From contig NZ_FNDG01000015.1 in the NCBI RefSeq assembly GCF_900100535.1, positions 84,145 to 148,144 of the forward strand: a DNA stretch of 64,000 nt, given 5' to 3'. This DNA comes from Phytopseudomonas flavescens (lineage in GTDB: Bacteria > Pseudomonadota > Gammaproteobacteria > Pseudomonadales > Pseudomonadaceae). The position numbers and the translations under genes are program-made. The number at the start of each line of letters is the position of its first letter. The first letter of the stretch is position 1. Of this stretch, positions 41,351 through 50,958 are shown piece after piece. Below the pieces are notes generated by a model. That model was given only the letters and a program-made list of their open reading frames with translations. It was not told the DNA's origin and searched no databases.

Positions 41351-43906
41351 TCAGTCCATGTCGCGCAGGCTGCTGCGCAGGCGCGTGGCTTTGTTGCGCT
41401 CGCGCTCGTCGAGCAGACGGTTGAGCATGCGCTGCAGCTCGGCGGTGTCGGTGCCCGGGCCCGCGCTGATGTTGATGGTGATGGTGTCGCCCTGGATGAC
41501 AGTGGGGCTGCCAGCATTGGCGGTGAGGGGCGCGCGGCGGTCGAACTGCAGGGGCTGCTGGTCGGCCAATGCCGGCAGGGCAAAGCCGAGGCCCAGGGTG
41601 GCAGCGCCGGCGGCGGTGAGCTGCTTGGCGGTGCTGGCCACCTGCTTGAGCACCTCGCCTTCGCCCTTGGCCAGGCCCTGGCCGAGGCCGGCCATGGTGA
41701 AGCCGCCGAGCTGAGCGAACACGCGCGATGGCGAGTGGATGCCGAGCTTTTCCTTAAACCAGCTGATGGTGCTCTCGCCGGCGCCGGTGATAGCGCTTTT
41801 CACCTTGCCCAGGCCGGCGGTGATGCCGTTCACCATGCCGTCCATCAGCATGCCGCCGAAGTCGGTGAACTTGCTGGGCAGCTCGACGCCCAGGTAGCTG
41901 AGCACGCCGGCGAAGGCGCGGTAGATCAGACCCAGGGGGCTGAAATTGACCAGGGTGGCGATGATGCTGCCGATACCGCCGCTGAAGCCCTCCTTCAGCT
42001 CTGCCCACAGGCCGGCCATGTAGGCCTTCACGGCGTCCCAGTTCTTATAGATGAGGTAGGCGCCGCCGGCGAGCACGGTGATGAGCAGGCCGATGGGGTT
42101 GGCCATGGCGATGCGGCCCAGCCAAAGCAGCACGCTGCCCACGGCCTTGATGCCGGTGACCAGGCCCAGGCTCTTGATGCCGAGCAGCATCATGGCGAAG
42201 CGCACCATGGCGAACGGGCCGAGGATGCTGGCCAGGGCGAGGGTGATGCCGCCCATGACTGCCATGAGCAGGCCCAGGCCGGCGACCGTCTTGGTGATTT
42301 GCGCGGTGAGCACTGGGTTTTCACGCACCCAGGCGCCGATGCGGCCGACCATGACGGTGAGGCCTTGGACGAATTCGCGCAGGGGGCCGTTCTGCTGGTC
42401 GAACAGCTCGATGCGCACTTCGTCGAGGCCGGAGAACAGTTCGTCCAGGTCGCCGGTGAGGTTGTCAGCCATGACCTTGGCGGTGCGGCCGGCGGCGCCG
42501 GCGTGGTCTTTCACCACGTCCAGGTACTTGAGGATGCCACCGGCGCCGGCCTGGTTGATCAGCTCGGCCATGCCGGCGGCGGGTTCCTCGCCGAAGATTG
42601 CCTTGAGGTATTCCAGGCGATCCCCAGTGCCCATTTTCTCGGTGGCCTTGGCCACGTCGCCAAGCACGGCGGTGATGTCGCGGATGTTGCCGGCCGAGTC
42701 CTTGGCGCGGATGCCCAGCTTCTTCATGGCCTTTTCCGCCGGCCCTACCGGTGCAGCCAGGCGCAGCAGCATGGCGCGCAGGGTGGTACCGGCCTGGCTG
42801 GACTGGATACCTACGTTGCCGAGCAAGCCAGCCATGGCGGCTGCCTGTTCCAGACCCATGCCGGCGGACGCGGCCACGGGGCCCACGTACTTCATGGTGT
42901 CGCCGAGCATCTCCAGGCTCATGTTGGAGGTGGTGAACGCCTTGGTGAGCACGTCGGCGACCATGCCCATTTGCGCCGGGTCGATGCGGAAGCCGCCGAG
43001 GATGTTGGAGGCGATATCGGCGGTGCGGCCGAGATCCATATCGCCGGCCTTGGCCATGTCGAGCAGGCCGGGCATGGCGTCCTGGATGGCCTTGGGGGTA
43101 AAGCCAGCCATGGCCAGAAACGCCTGGCCGCTGGCGGCGTCACCGGCGCTGAACATGGTTTCGGCACCCAGCTTGCGTGCCTGGGCGCGCAACGCGGCGA
43201 GTTGCTCGTCGCCCTTGGCCAGGCCGGTGAGGGCCTGCACCTTGCTCATGGTGGTGTCGAACTCGACGCCTGGCGCGAGCAGGCGCTGCATGCCGAAGAG
43301 GATGCCGGTACCGGTGGCGACGCCGCCGGCGCCGCTGGCGGCCATGCTGCCAGCGTGGGCCTGGGTGCGCTGGTACTGATCTTTGGTTCTGGCCAGGCGC
43401 TGCTGTTGCTGAGTGATGCGCTTGAGGCGCGTCTCCTGCTTGAGCAGTTCACTGTTGGTGGCGGCGATCTTGGCCTTGAGCGCCTGCTCGCCGGCGCCGA
43501 GGTTGCGGGTGCTGATGCCGGCAGCGTTGAGCTTGTTGCGCAGGCCCTGCAACTGGATCTGGTTTTGCTGGTGTTCGCGCTTGAGCTCTGTTGCTCCGCG
43601 TATGGCTGCCTTGAGGTCGCGCGTCATCTGCCGGGTGGGCACCCCGGTGGCCTGCATTTGATCGCCCAGCGCCTTGACGCGATCACGTGCGGCCTGCAGG
43701 GCGTCTTCGGTCTGTTTGGCGGCGGTGCGCTGGGTGCGCCAGGCGCTGATGTCCTTCTGCTGGCCGTTGAGTTCCTTGAGGCGGTCGCGGGCTTCCTTGA
43801 GGGCGCGGCCGGCACCGAGGCTGCCGCCCTGGATCTTTTTCAGCGGGGCGGTGACGCGATCAAGGGCGGAAAGGATGACCTGCAGTTTTAGGTTACTTGC
43901 GGCCAT
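41351..43906 (-). CDS. T: Tail tape measure protein T
   Basis: This 851-residue tape measure protein has a long N-terminal coiled region ('LKKIQGGSLGAGRALKEARD' onward), a TP901-type conserved middle ('MQRLLAPGVEFDTTMSKVQA', 'SNMSLEMLGDTMKYVGPVAA') and a hydrophobic stretch at about 530-640 for membrane passage during DNA injection. It ends with a basic tail. Length sets tail length. The start overlaps the end of the E' frame. Confidence 0.92.
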   Translation of the reverse strand: MAASNLKLQVILSALDRVTAPLKKIQGGSLGAGRALKEARDRLKELNGQQKDISAWRTQRTAAKQTEDALQAARDRVKALGDQMQATGVPTRQMTRDLKAAIRGATELKREHQQNQIQLQGLRNKLNAAGISTRNLGAGEQALKAKIAATNSELLKQETRLKRITQQQQRLARTKDQYQRTQAHAGSMAASGAGGVATGTGILFGMQRLLAPGVEFDTTMSKVQALTGLAKGDEQLAALRAQARKLGAETMFSAGDAASGQAFLAMAGFTPKAIQDAMPGLLDMAKAGDMDLGRTADIASNILGGFRIDPAQMGMVADVLTKAFTTSNMSLEMLGDTMKYVGPVAASAGMGLEQAAAMAGLLGNVGIQSSQAGTTLRAMLLRLAAPVGPAEKAMKKLGIRAKDSAGNIRDITAVLGDVAKATEKMGTGDRLEYLKAIFGEEPAAGMAELINQAGAGGILKYLDVVKDHAGAAGRTAKVMADNLTGDLDELFSGLDEVRIELFDQQNGPLREFVQGLTVMVGRIGAWVRENPVLTAQITKTVAGLGLLMAVMGGITLALASILGPFAMVRFAMMLLGIKSLGLVTGIKAVGSVLLWLGRIAMANPIGLLITVLAGGAYLIYKNWDAVKAYMAGLWAELKEGFSGGIGSIIATLVNFSPLGLIYRAFAGVLSYLGVELPSKFTDFGGMLMDGMVNGITAGLGKVKSAITGAGESTISWFKEKLGIHSPSRVFAQLGGFTMAGLGQGLAKGEGEVLKQVASTAKQLTAAGAATLGLGFALPALADQQPLQFDRRAPLTANAGSPTVIQGDTITINISAGPGTDTAELQRMLNRLLDERERNKATRLRSSLRDMD

Positions 43907-44015
43907 CCGCTTGACTCCGTACTCGGGCGCGCTCGCGCCACTCCATCAGCTCTGTAACGGTGAGGGCGTCCATGTGCTGGGGCGCCCAGTGGAAAACGAT
44001 GGCCAGGTCGGCCAT
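43893..44015 (-). CDS. E': GpE' (short tail assembly protein)
   Basis: A 40-residue frame (MADLAIVFHWAPQHMDALTV, ending RVRSQADGRK) matches the GpE family of short P2-type tail proteins. It lies in the -1 frame relative to the preceding tail assembly gene and is mostly reached by ribosomal frameshifting at 44072-44078, as in P2 E+E'. Confidence 0.85.
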   Translation of the reverse strand: MADLAIVFHWAPQHMDALTVTELMEWRERARVRSQADGRK

Positions 44016-44023
44016 GGCGTTCT

Positions 44024-44386
44024 CTACGCAGTCAGGGAGGCGTTGATCTCCTCCCGCTGCGCCTTCTTCAACAAAAAATTGCCCACCGTGCTGCCCAGGT
44101 CGAGCAGGTCGGCCGGATCCAGGCGGCCGATTTCATAATCTGTCAGCGCAGGGGTGGTGATGCGGGGCAGCACCTTGCGCAGGGCCAGTACGTCCATCTG
44201 TGCCAGGTCGACGAGGGAAACGCCGCGCAGCTCGCCGGCCATGGGCTTGCGCACGGTGATGCTGCTGATGGTGGTATCGCCGCGGACGACTGGGGTGTCG
44301 AGCGTGACGGTGGCGGTGTTGGGATCCTTGGCCGGGGAGGCTGGCTCGGCGGCGGCAGGTTTGGCTTTGGCTTCAGGGGTGGCCAT
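44024..44386 (-). CDS. E: Phage tail assembly chaperone E
   Basis: This 120-residue P2 gpE-type chaperone has 'TVRKPMAGELRGVSLVDLAQ' and 'ALRKVLPRITTPALTDYEIG'. Near its end the codons AAT-TTT-TTG carry a TTTTTTG slippery heptamer; a -1 slip leads in frame into the E' gene and would give a fusion of about 164 residues. Both forms are needed for tape measure folding in related phages. Confidence 0.9.
   Translation of the reverse strand: MATPEAKAKPAAAEPASPAKDPNTATVTLDTPVVRGDTTISSITVRKPMAGELRGVSLVDLAQMDVLALRKVLPRITTPALTDYEIGRLDPADLLDLGSTVGNFLLKKAQREEINASLTA
44072..44078 (-). promoter_or_regulatory. Programmed -1 frameshift site (TTTTTTG) in E/E'
   Basis: On the minus strand the sequence is T-TTT-TTG in the E frame. 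After a one-base backward slip the frame is continuous with the E' gene to its stop at 43893. Confidence 0.8.
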
Positions 44387-44446
44387 GGGGTTGCTCCTTT
44401 ACTGGGGTAGTGCCGCCGGCGAGCCGGCGGGATATGTACGGATTGT

Positions 44447-44962
44447 TTACAGGCCGATGGCGCGGCGCATTTCTTCGTAGCGGTCGACGCCGTCGACGCG
44501 GAAGATCATGTTGAGCAGGTCGATTTCCAGCTCCTCGCGACCGTTGACCACCAGCTTGTAGTAGCTGCAGGTAGTGACGACCTTCTGCTCGGTGTCTTCA
44601 CCTGGTGCGGCGTCGCCGAAGTCGATTTCTTCGTGCCGGCCGCGCACGACTACTTCGATGGCCATGATTTCGCCGGTGTCGTCGCGCTGGGCGCCGCCGG
44701 CCCATCGCAGCATCACGCCACTGGCCGAGGTGATGCCGTATTGGCGTATGGCGATCAGGTCGTAGCCGCCAATCGTCCACTCGATCTGAATACCGTCATC
44801 GCCCATGCCAAGGTCGGCCTTGACGGAACCGTCCATGCCACCGCCGCGCCAGGCTTCGAGCTTGCGGGTGAGCTTGGGCAGGGTGACGGTGCCGCATTGG
44901 CCCTGGTAGCTGTTGCCCTCGTTGAAGAGGTTCATCTGTTTCAGTTTGCGAGGCATGGCCAT
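44447..44962 (-). CDS. FII: Major tail tube protein FII
   Basis: This 171-residue tail tube protein has 'LKQMNLFNEGNSYQGQCGTV', 'KLTRKLEAWRGGGMDGSVKA' and 'FRVDGVDRYEEMRRAIGL', characteristic of P2 FII. GGAG lies 9 bases before the ATG. Confidence 0.93.
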   Translation of the reverse strand: MAMPRKLKQMNLFNEGNSYQGQCGTVTLPKLTRKLEAWRGGGMDGSVKADLGMGDDGIQIEWTIGGYDLIAIRQYGITSASGVMLRWAGGAQRDDTGEIMAIEVVVRGRHEEIDFGDAAPGEDTEQKVVTTCSYYKLVVNGREELEIDLLNMIFRVDGVDRYEEMRRAIGL

Positions 44963-45015
44963 GTCGGCGCGCTCCTATGTGCGTGGGCTGGCCCCGCTTG
45001 GCGGGGCGCCGATGA

Positions 45016-46206
45016 TCAGGCGTTGATGCTGCTGGCGAATTCGGCCAGGTAGCGGTCGGTGATGCGCTGGCGAAGGCTCAGATCCTCGAGGGGCGGCACG
45101 GGGGTGTAGTCGTAGTCGATGAACAACTTGCCGGCCTTGAGGGTGTCCTTGGTGTTGGCGTCGGGGTCGTACCAGCACTGGCCATCGATGATGTAGCCGC
45201 CGGCCTTTAGCTCGCGGAGCTTGGCGTTGATGCCTTCGATGATGTCGCGCACCAGGGAGGGATGCAGGGGCTTGTCGATGGCCCAGAAGTGACCCTCGGC
45301 CATGGTGTCGGCCAGCACCTGGGCGGTGCGGGTGTAGTTCTCGAAGGCGAACAATGGATCTTCGCTGCAGGTGCGCGAACCCCAGAAGCGGTAGCCGCTG
45401 TGGTTGATGAGGGTGGTGACCTCGGCGGCGTTGAGCAGGCCGGCGTCGGTGGCGGGGTTCTGCAGATCCCAGAACACGTCGGCGCTGATGCCGGTAACGC
45501 CGTCCACGGCGACGTTGGACAGGGTTTTGTGCCAGCCCTGTTCCTGGTCGAGCTTGGCGCGCAGACCAAGGGCAACGGCCACCGCTGGGGCGGTGACGGT
45601 GGCATCCGCTGAAGTGCTCCAGCGTTTGAAGTCCGGCCAGATGACCATGACTTCGCGGGCGCCGAAGCCGGCGCGGTAGGCAATGGCCTCGGTGACGGAT
45701 TTGCAGCCATGGGCACTGACGTAGGCGAAGGCGCGCAGCTGTTTGGCGATGCTGACCAGGGCGGTGGCCACCGGCAGCGGGTCGAGGCCCGGCACGCCGA
45801 GGATGCGCGGGGTGACGCCCAGCTGCGATTTGGCGGCCAGCAGAGCCTTCATGCCCGTGTATCTGCCTTCGGCGGTGGTGGTACCGACGATGTTGCTGAT
45901 GAGGTTGGCGAGCTTTTCCTCGTCGGTTGCACCCACGCCATCAGCCACGCGAACAACCACGGTCACGGGTTTGGTTTGGTCGGCAATGGCCTGCAGGCTT
46001 GCGGCAAGGGTGCCCTTGACGCCGGCAGACTTGATGGCCGCCTGGACGTTGGTGACCAGCACGGGGGTGTTGAGCGGGAAGGCGATAGCGTCAGCGTCTT
46101 CTGCGGTGCAGACCATGCCGACGATTGCGGTGGAAATGGTGCGGATGGGGCGCGTGCCTTCGTTGATTTCGAGGACTCGGATGCCGTGGTGGTATTCGTC
46201 GGCCAT
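45016..46206 (-). CDS. FI: Tail sheath protein FI
   Basis: This 396-residue contractile sheath protein has 'HHGIRVLEINEGTRPIRTIS', 'GFGAREVMVIWPDFKRW', 'VTGISADVFWDLQNPATDAG' and 'RFWGSRTCSEDPLFAFENYT'. ATG at 46206 is the family start. It is the first gene of the F operon behind a predicted late promoter dyad at 46278-46300. Confidence 0.94.
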   Translation of the reverse strand: MADEYHHGIRVLEINEGTRPIRTISTAIVGMVCTAEDADAIAFPLNTPVLVTNVQAAIKSAGVKGTLAASLQAIADQTKPVTVVVRVADGVGATDEEKLANLISNIVGTTTAEGRYTGMKALLAAKSQLGVTPRILGVPGLDPLPVATALVSIAKQLRAFAYVSAHGCKSVTEAIAYRAGFGAREVMVIWPDFKRWSTSADATVTAPAVAVALGLRAKLDQEQGWHKTLSNVAVDGVTGISADVFWDLQNPATDAGLLNAAEVTTLINHSGYRFWGSRTCSEDPLFAFENYTRTAQVLADTMAEGHFWAIDKPLHPSLVRDIIEGINAKLRELKAGGYIIDGQCWYDPDANTKDTLKAGKLFIDYDYTPVPPLEDLSLRQRITDRYLAEFASSINA

Positions 46207-46277
46207 GACTGGTGCCTGCAGTGGGAAATGACAGTGCTGAGCCTGACGCGCGCGCGGCAACGCGGCGAGCGGTGGGC

Positions 46278-46300
46278 GTTGTAGGCAGGCGCGCTACAGC
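46278..46300 (-). promoter_or_regulatory. Predicted Ogr-dependent late promoter PF
   Basis: GTTGTAG-N9-CTACAGC (TGT-N13-ACA) lies 72 bases upstream of the sheath ATG, with a GCGCGCGC block 39 bases nearer the gene. Same element as at 52105-52127 and 58318-58340. P2 Ogr sites are TGT-N12-ACA dyads centred near -55. Confidence 0.7.
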
Positions 46301-46310
46301 GTGCGGGCAT

Positions 46311-46334
46311 AAAAAAGCCCGCCATTTGGCGGGC
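46311..46334 (-). terminator. Terminator after the tail fibre operon
   Basis: On the minus strand GCCCGCC-AAAT-GGCGGGC is followed by six T, just past the stop of the tail fibre assembly gene and before the F operon promoter. Confidence 0.88.
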
Positions 46335-46351
46335 AACCCTCCCCAGGAAAG

Positions 46352-46921
46352 TCAGTTCGGTGGTGTGGGCCATTCGATGGCGTTGGGGTAAGCGTCTTGC
46401 AGCGACACTCGGTTCAGGGCGATGCGATAGCGCTTCCAGGCGTCCAGCTCAACGCGCTCGGCCTCGGTGGCGTCCTCGAGGTCGGCGGCATCCTGGAGCG
46501 GTGCAATGCGTGCGGAGGCTTCGGCCTGCAGGCGGTTGCGCTCGAGCACGGCGGCGCTGATGAACGCGGTACGGGCCGACTCTTCGTCAAAGGCCCAGGT
46601 ACCGCCCTGCCAGGTGTGGTGCAGGGTTGGCCGCGGCTGAGTGGTAAAGCCTTCAGGCAGCGGCCCAAGCTCGGCGTGCTCGCGTGGTTGGCCGGAGTCG
46701 GTGCTGTAGATGGTGCCGCGGTTGTCCTCGAGCAGCTCCCAGCGGGTGTGCTCGATGCGGCACGCCACGCAGCCCTCGACAGGTGCGGGCGGCTCGACCA
46801 AGGTCGCCAGGCCTGGAACCAGCCATTTGTCGGGGTTCACGGGATCAGGATCGGCGAAGCCGGTACCCAGCAATTCGCCGGTGTGACCGTGGTAGTGGTA
46901 AACAAGGGGGGCGGTAGTCAT
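46352..46921 (-). CDS. G: Tail fibre assembly protein G
   Basis: This 189-residue chaperone-like protein has 'YHYHGHTGELLGTGFADPDP' and a long helical C-terminal part ending 'DAYPNAIEWPTPPN', as in P2 gpG/Tfa proteins. It overlaps nothing upstream and directly follows the fibre gene, whose folding it assists. Confidence 0.85.
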   Translation of the reverse strand: MTTAPLVYHYHGHTGELLGTGFADPDPVNPDKWLVPGLATLVEPPAPVEGCVACRIEHTRWELLEDNRGTIYSTDSGQPREHAELGPLPEGFTTQPRPTLHHTWQGGTWAFDEESARTAFISAAVLERNRLQAEASARIAPLQDAADLEDATEAERVELDAWKRYRIALNRVSLQDAYPNAIEWPTPPN

Positions 46922-46929
46922 GGGCGACC

Positions 46930-49524
46930 TCAATAGCGGATGCAGACAAGCGGGTTAATGTTGCGCGGGCGTGTGACGCCGCTGGTACCGACGACAGATG
47001 CCGCGCCTGTTGCGTTGGTAAGGCCCTGCGCAGCCGGCCCACCGATGCCGCCGGCACCGGACTGCAGAAAGGCGGTTGAGGTGAAGCCAGAATGGGTGTG
47101 GCCCTGGATGCTCTGATCCTGCCAGCTGGCCCATTCACGGCCGGAGTCACGATTTGCACCGTCGTCATAGCCGCGGCGAAACTCGCCACGGGCATCAGGC
47201 AGGACGAGGTACACGCCGCTAGGGCTACGGGTGCCGGTGGGGTTACCTGGATCGGTGCAGCGGTAGCCCCAGGCCGCGGTGGCATTTAAGGCATCACCCA
47301 CATAGATCGCCGCGTCCAGGTCTGGGTAGCCAGCACGCCAGACCGCCGCGCCGTTGGCTTTCAAGGTTCCGGGCGGGGGCGTCCGGCTGAAAGTTTCGAT
47401 CAGCGTGCCAGGGGCTTCCAGATCGAGGACGGTACGCATACCACGGGCACTACCGCCAGCCAGAACAAAATTCTTGAATACAGCGCCGGTGTTGGCTGTG
47501 CTGAGGACGGTGTGGGAGCTGGCCAGCACCTCGCCGCCAATAGCGGTTTCCCTGCTCCAGGGCACATGCCCCCAGCCCGTGTACCAGGCATAGTTGCCGC
47601 CGTAGCCGGCACTTTTATAGGCCGTGATGGCAAGGCGCGGGATGTACGTGATGCCGCCGAAGTCGAGCCGAATGTTGACCAGCCCGTTTTCGTGGCTCAG
47701 GAACACCCGCACGCCCCCGCCGCCAAGCGGCGAGTAAAAGCCGCTGATGAACACGCTGGGAAGGTAGAACGCCCCTTCGTAGAAATACCAGCTCAGGTGC
47801 ATTTCGAAGGGCGAGGTGTACCCGTTGATGCACCCTTTGATGGTCAGGTGTGGCATCACCGTCGAATCGATCGGGATCTTCGTCCTAACCAGGATGCCGC
47901 TTTCCTGGCCGGACTGGGTGATGTCCAGACATTCGACGGTGAATTTGCCGGTGAGCGGCTCGGTGCGCCATTGCAGGTCGTCGGTGATGCCATAGCCAGC
48001 CAGGGTGGTGGCCTTGTTGGCCTTGGTTTCCAGCGCTGACAGCAGGCCACTCACGCCGGCAAGCGGGATCCCGGTCAGCCCTGCGCCATTACCGTGCAGC
48101 ACGCCTCCAATGACCACACCGCCGCCATTCCTCAAAACCTGCACGGCCCAGTTGCCTTGGTCATTGACCATGCCGAAGCCGTTGCCGTCGTGATAAACCC
48201 AGCCGCGACCGTTGATGCCGATCACGAGGTTGGAAACGCTTTCAATCGCTCCGGTCATTGAGCCACCGGATAGCGCCAATTTTCCGGCCAGTGCTGCGAT
48301 CAGACCAGGAATGCCAGACATGGGCACATTGCTGAGCCCGCCGCCGTCGCCACGCAGCTCCCCTGTGAAGTCGATATAGCCTTCGTTGGAGATCCTGAGC
48401 GCCCATTGGCCGAGCTTGTCCAGCAGTCCGAAGCTGGTGCCGTCGTTGTAGAGATGGCCGACCACCGCGCCGCTGGCATTGAGGGCACGAATGATCGAGT
48501 TGGCACGGCTGTCGATGTTGCCGGTCATTGTGCCGCCGGCCAGACCCAGCTTCTGCGCCAGGGCGTTGAGCATGGTGGTGGCGAAGTTGGGGTCGTCACC
48601 CAGGGCTTTGGCCAGCTCGCGCAGTGTGTTGAGGGACTCCGGCGATGAGTCGATGACCGCCGAAATGGCGCGCATGACGAATTCGGTATTCGCTGCCTGC
48701 TGGTTGCTGACAGCCAGCGGGGCCGTGGGCACGGTGGGGGTGCCAGTGAGGGCCGCGTTGTTGATGGGGGCAGCGCCGAGCACCTGGCGTGCGGCGGCGC
48801 CATCGGTTGCGGCCAACAGCAGCCTGGCGAAGGCGGTGAAGTCGGTGATGTTGAAGCTGTCCGCCCCGGTGGCGTAGATGAGTTTGTCCGCCAGGACATT
48901 GAGGGCGCCGAGCGCGGTCAGGGTGGCGTCGAGCGGCTGCTTGCCGGCCAGGGCTTTGCTGACGGTTTGGGAAAAGGTGATGTCGTTGCCGATGGCGTCG
49001 AACAGGCGCTTGCCTTGCAATGCGGTGAGCGCTTTGGTGCGGCTTGAGCTGGTGAGGCTGTCCTCGAGCATGACCACGCCGGCGACCGAGGTGGTGGCCG
49101 GGGGATTGATGAACGCAACGTCGCCGAACTGGATGGCGGCCGTGCCCAGCGATTCGAGAATGATGTCGGTGGCCAGCAGCAAGGTGGAGGCGGGCGCTTT
49201 CTGGATGATCCAGCCCTCGGGCGGCAGGTGAGAGTAGACGGCGAGCAGGGTGCCCTTGTCGGTGATGAGGCCGAATTCGCCGACGTTGTAGGTGTCGGTC
49301 GATTCATCCAGGGCGACGACGTGCAAGGTGTCATCCGCCACGGCCTGGCCTGCGATGCTGGATACGCGCTTCACCTCGGCCTGCAGCGCGGTTTGACCCT
49401 TGGTGGGTGTATAGCGAGCGGTGCCGAACGCAACGGCCACGATGGTGACTTTGTTGGTACCGGTGTTTTCGGCGGCGATGATTTCGGCCCGGCCGGCGTT
49501 GGTGATGGTGACTTGTAGTGCCAT
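46930..49524 (-). CDS. H: Tail fibre protein H
   Basis: This 864-residue fibre has a conserved N-terminal baseplate-attachment domain ('VTITNAGRAEIIAAENTGTN'), internal repeats such as 'LGLAGGTMTGNIDSRANSII' and 'LALSGGSMTGAIESVSNLVI', then a receptor-binding tip ending in a tail-collar-like domain ('RGEFRRGYDDGANRDSGREW', 'GHTHSGFTSTAF'). It determines host range. The C-terminal collar resembles those found in many unrelated phages, typical of exchange by recombination. Confidence 0.92.
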   Translation of the reverse strand: MALQVTITNAGRAEIIAAENTGTNKVTIVAVAFGTARYTPTKGQTALQAEVKRVSSIAGQAVADDTLHVVALDESTDTYNVGEFGLITDKGTLLAVYSHLPPEGWIIQKAPASTLLLATDIILESLGTAAIQFGDVAFINPPATTSVAGVVMLEDSLTSSSRTKALTALQGKRLFDAIGNDITFSQTVSKALAGKQPLDATLTALGALNVLADKLIYATGADSFNITDFTAFARLLLAATDGAAARQVLGAAPINNAALTGTPTVPTAPLAVSNQQAANTEFVMRAISAVIDSSPESLNTLRELAKALGDDPNFATTMLNALAQKLGLAGGTMTGNIDSRANSIIRALNASGAVVGHLYNDGTSFGLLDKLGQWALRISNEGYIDFTGELRGDGGGLSNVPMSGIPGLIAALAGKLALSGGSMTGAIESVSNLVIGINGRGWVYHDGNGFGMVNDQGNWAVQVLRNGGGVVIGGVLHGNGAGLTGIPLAGVSGLLSALETKANKATTLAGYGITDDLQWRTEPLTGKFTVECLDITQSGQESGILVRTKIPIDSTVMPHLTIKGCINGYTSPFEMHLSWYFYEGAFYLPSVFISGFYSPLGGGGVRVFLSHENGLVNIRLDFGGITYIPRLAITAYKSAGYGGNYAWYTGWGHVPWSRETAIGGEVLASSHTVLSTANTGAVFKNFVLAGGSARGMRTVLDLEAPGTLIETFSRTPPPGTLKANGAAVWRAGYPDLDAAIYVGDALNATAAWGYRCTDPGNPTGTRSPSGVYLVLPDARGEFRRGYDDGANRDSGREWASWQDQSIQGHTHSGFTSTAFLQSGAGGIGGPAAQGLTNATGAASVVGTSGVTRPRNINPLVCIRY

Positions 49525-50081
49525 TAGGGGGCCTCGGTGCATTGGATGCGGCGGTAAATGACGGGGCGTGCTGCCCCGGCTAGGCCCAGGCCGCCAGACG
49601 CAGCCAGGCCCAGGGTGAACGAGAAGTGCGAGCGAACGGGCTTGGTGCGCTCAAGCTCGGCGATAACGTCGTTCTGGTATTCGATGGTTTTGGGCACGCC
49701 GCTGCCGAGCGTGAGGGTGACGTCGAAGGTATGGGGTTCGCCCATGGGCTCGGTTTGCCACCATTCGCGCAGTGCCAGGCTCGAGCCGAAACTACGGACA
49801 ACATCGCGCACGGACTTGGCGGTGCCCTTGCGGCGCTGGATCTCGACAGCCATGCGAATGCGCGACCGTTTGATGGATTCGGGCCAGTAGGGCTGCCAGC
49901 CGTCGAGCGAGAGCGTCCAGGCGAGCCAGGGCAGCAGCGCCGCGGGGCAGGTGTCGGGGTTCCACAGCTCACGCAGCGGCACGGCCACGGTGGCAGAGCG
50001 CGCCTGCAGCTGCTCGACCGCGCGCTCCAGTGCGGTGGCATTTGGCGGCAGCAGACTGGGCAGCTTATTCATCGAGGCCAC
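49524..50081 (-). CDS. I: Baseplate protein I
   Basis: This 185-residue P2 gpI homologue has 'SLLPPNATALERAVEQLQAR', 'LWNPDTCPAALLPWLAWTLS' and 'IQRRKGTAKSVRDVVRSFGS'. The start is ATG at 50081 or 50072; it overlaps gpJ. Confidence 0.92.
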   Translation of the reverse strand: MASMNKLPSLLPPNATALERAVEQLQARSATVAVPLRELWNPDTCPAALLPWLAWTLSLDGWQPYWPESIKRSRIRMAVEIQRRKGTAKSVRDVVRSFGSSLALREWWQTEPMGEPHTFDVTLTLGSGVPKTIEYQNDVIAELERTKPVRSHFSFTLGLAASGGLGLAGAARPVIYRRIQCTEAP

Positions 50082-50958
50082 CGTCGGTCAGCTCGATAGC
50101 CGTGCAGAACGTCGCGCCCTGGCGGCTGACCACGATGTTGGCAGCAGGGCTCTGCAGTTCGACGCGCTGGACGCCGGGCTGGTGTAGTGCAGCGTGCAGG
50201 CCGGAAATGGTCACGTCGCGGCCCAGGCGATGTTGAGCGGCGGCATAGGCCGTTACGGCAGCCCTGGCGTTGCCCATGACCACTTCGCGGTCAGGCCCGG
50301 CGTAGAAGTACAGGCGGGCGTTGATGGCGTAGTCGGTGATGGCGGCTGCTTGCACCTGGACGAAGTCCGTAAGGGGGCGTACCGACTCGTCCGTCAGCGC
50401 GCTGTTGACGGTGGCGAGCAGCTCGGCGCTGGGCACACCAGCGCCGGCGCGCGATAGCACGGTGACCAGAACAACACCTGGGGTGGGGCTGATGGCGGAT
50501 GCGTCGAGTACTTCGCCGCTCGCGCTTAGGGCGTGAAAGACGTAAGCACCCTCGGGCCCGGCGGTGCTCAGGCCTTCGAGTGAGAGCTGGATGCGGTAGC
50601 GCAGCTCGCTGTCGCTCTCATACTGAGGCGGCACAGGCGGGAAGGCGGTCGGGTCGCCGGGGGCTGTGACCAGGCGCTCGACGCCGAACAGGGCGCCGAG
50701 GTTTTCCAGATCCTCGCCCAGGGCGTAAGGCAGCATGACGGCCTTGGCTGCTTCGTTGATGCGCTGGCGTAGCAGCAGCTCGCGGTAGGCGAAGACCTCG
50801 ATCAGCTTGATGGCTGGGTCGGACTCGAGGAACTGGTCCATGGCCGGGTAGCGCTCGGCAAATTCGGCGAGCAGCTCGCCGAGGATCTGCTCGTAGTCCA
50901 GCGCCTCGACCACGTTGGGCGCTGGAACGCGGGAGAGGTCGATAGCGGTGAAGCTCAT
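50065..50958 (-). CDS. J: Baseplate assembly protein J
   Basis: This 297-residue wedge protein has 'MSFTAIDLSRVPAPNVVEAL', 'FAYRELLLRQRINEAAKAVM' and 'VGVERLV'-like segments, as in P2 gpJ. It overlaps W by 4 bases (ATGA) and I by 17. Confidence 0.93.
   Translation of the reverse strand: MSFTAIDLSRVPAPNVVEALDYEQILGELLAEFAERYPAMDQFLESDPAIKLIEVFAYRELLLRQRINEAAKAVMLPYALGEDLENLGALFGVERLVTAPGDPTAFPPVPPQYESDSELRYRIQLSLEGLSTAGPEGAYVFHALSASGEVLDASAISPTPGVVLVTVLSRAGAGVPSAELLATVNSALTDESVRPLTDFVQVQAAAITDYAINARLYFYAGPDREVVMGNARAAVTAYAAAQHRLGRDVTISGLHAALHQPGVQRVELQSPAANIVVSRQGATFCTAIELTDGGLDE

Noticed and set aside
41246..43891. An 881-codon open frame on the plus strand opposite the tape measure gene
   Set aside because: It is an antisense shadow produced by high GC; the minus-strand frame has clear tape measure homology, and the plus frame is Gly/Ala/His-rich without motifs.
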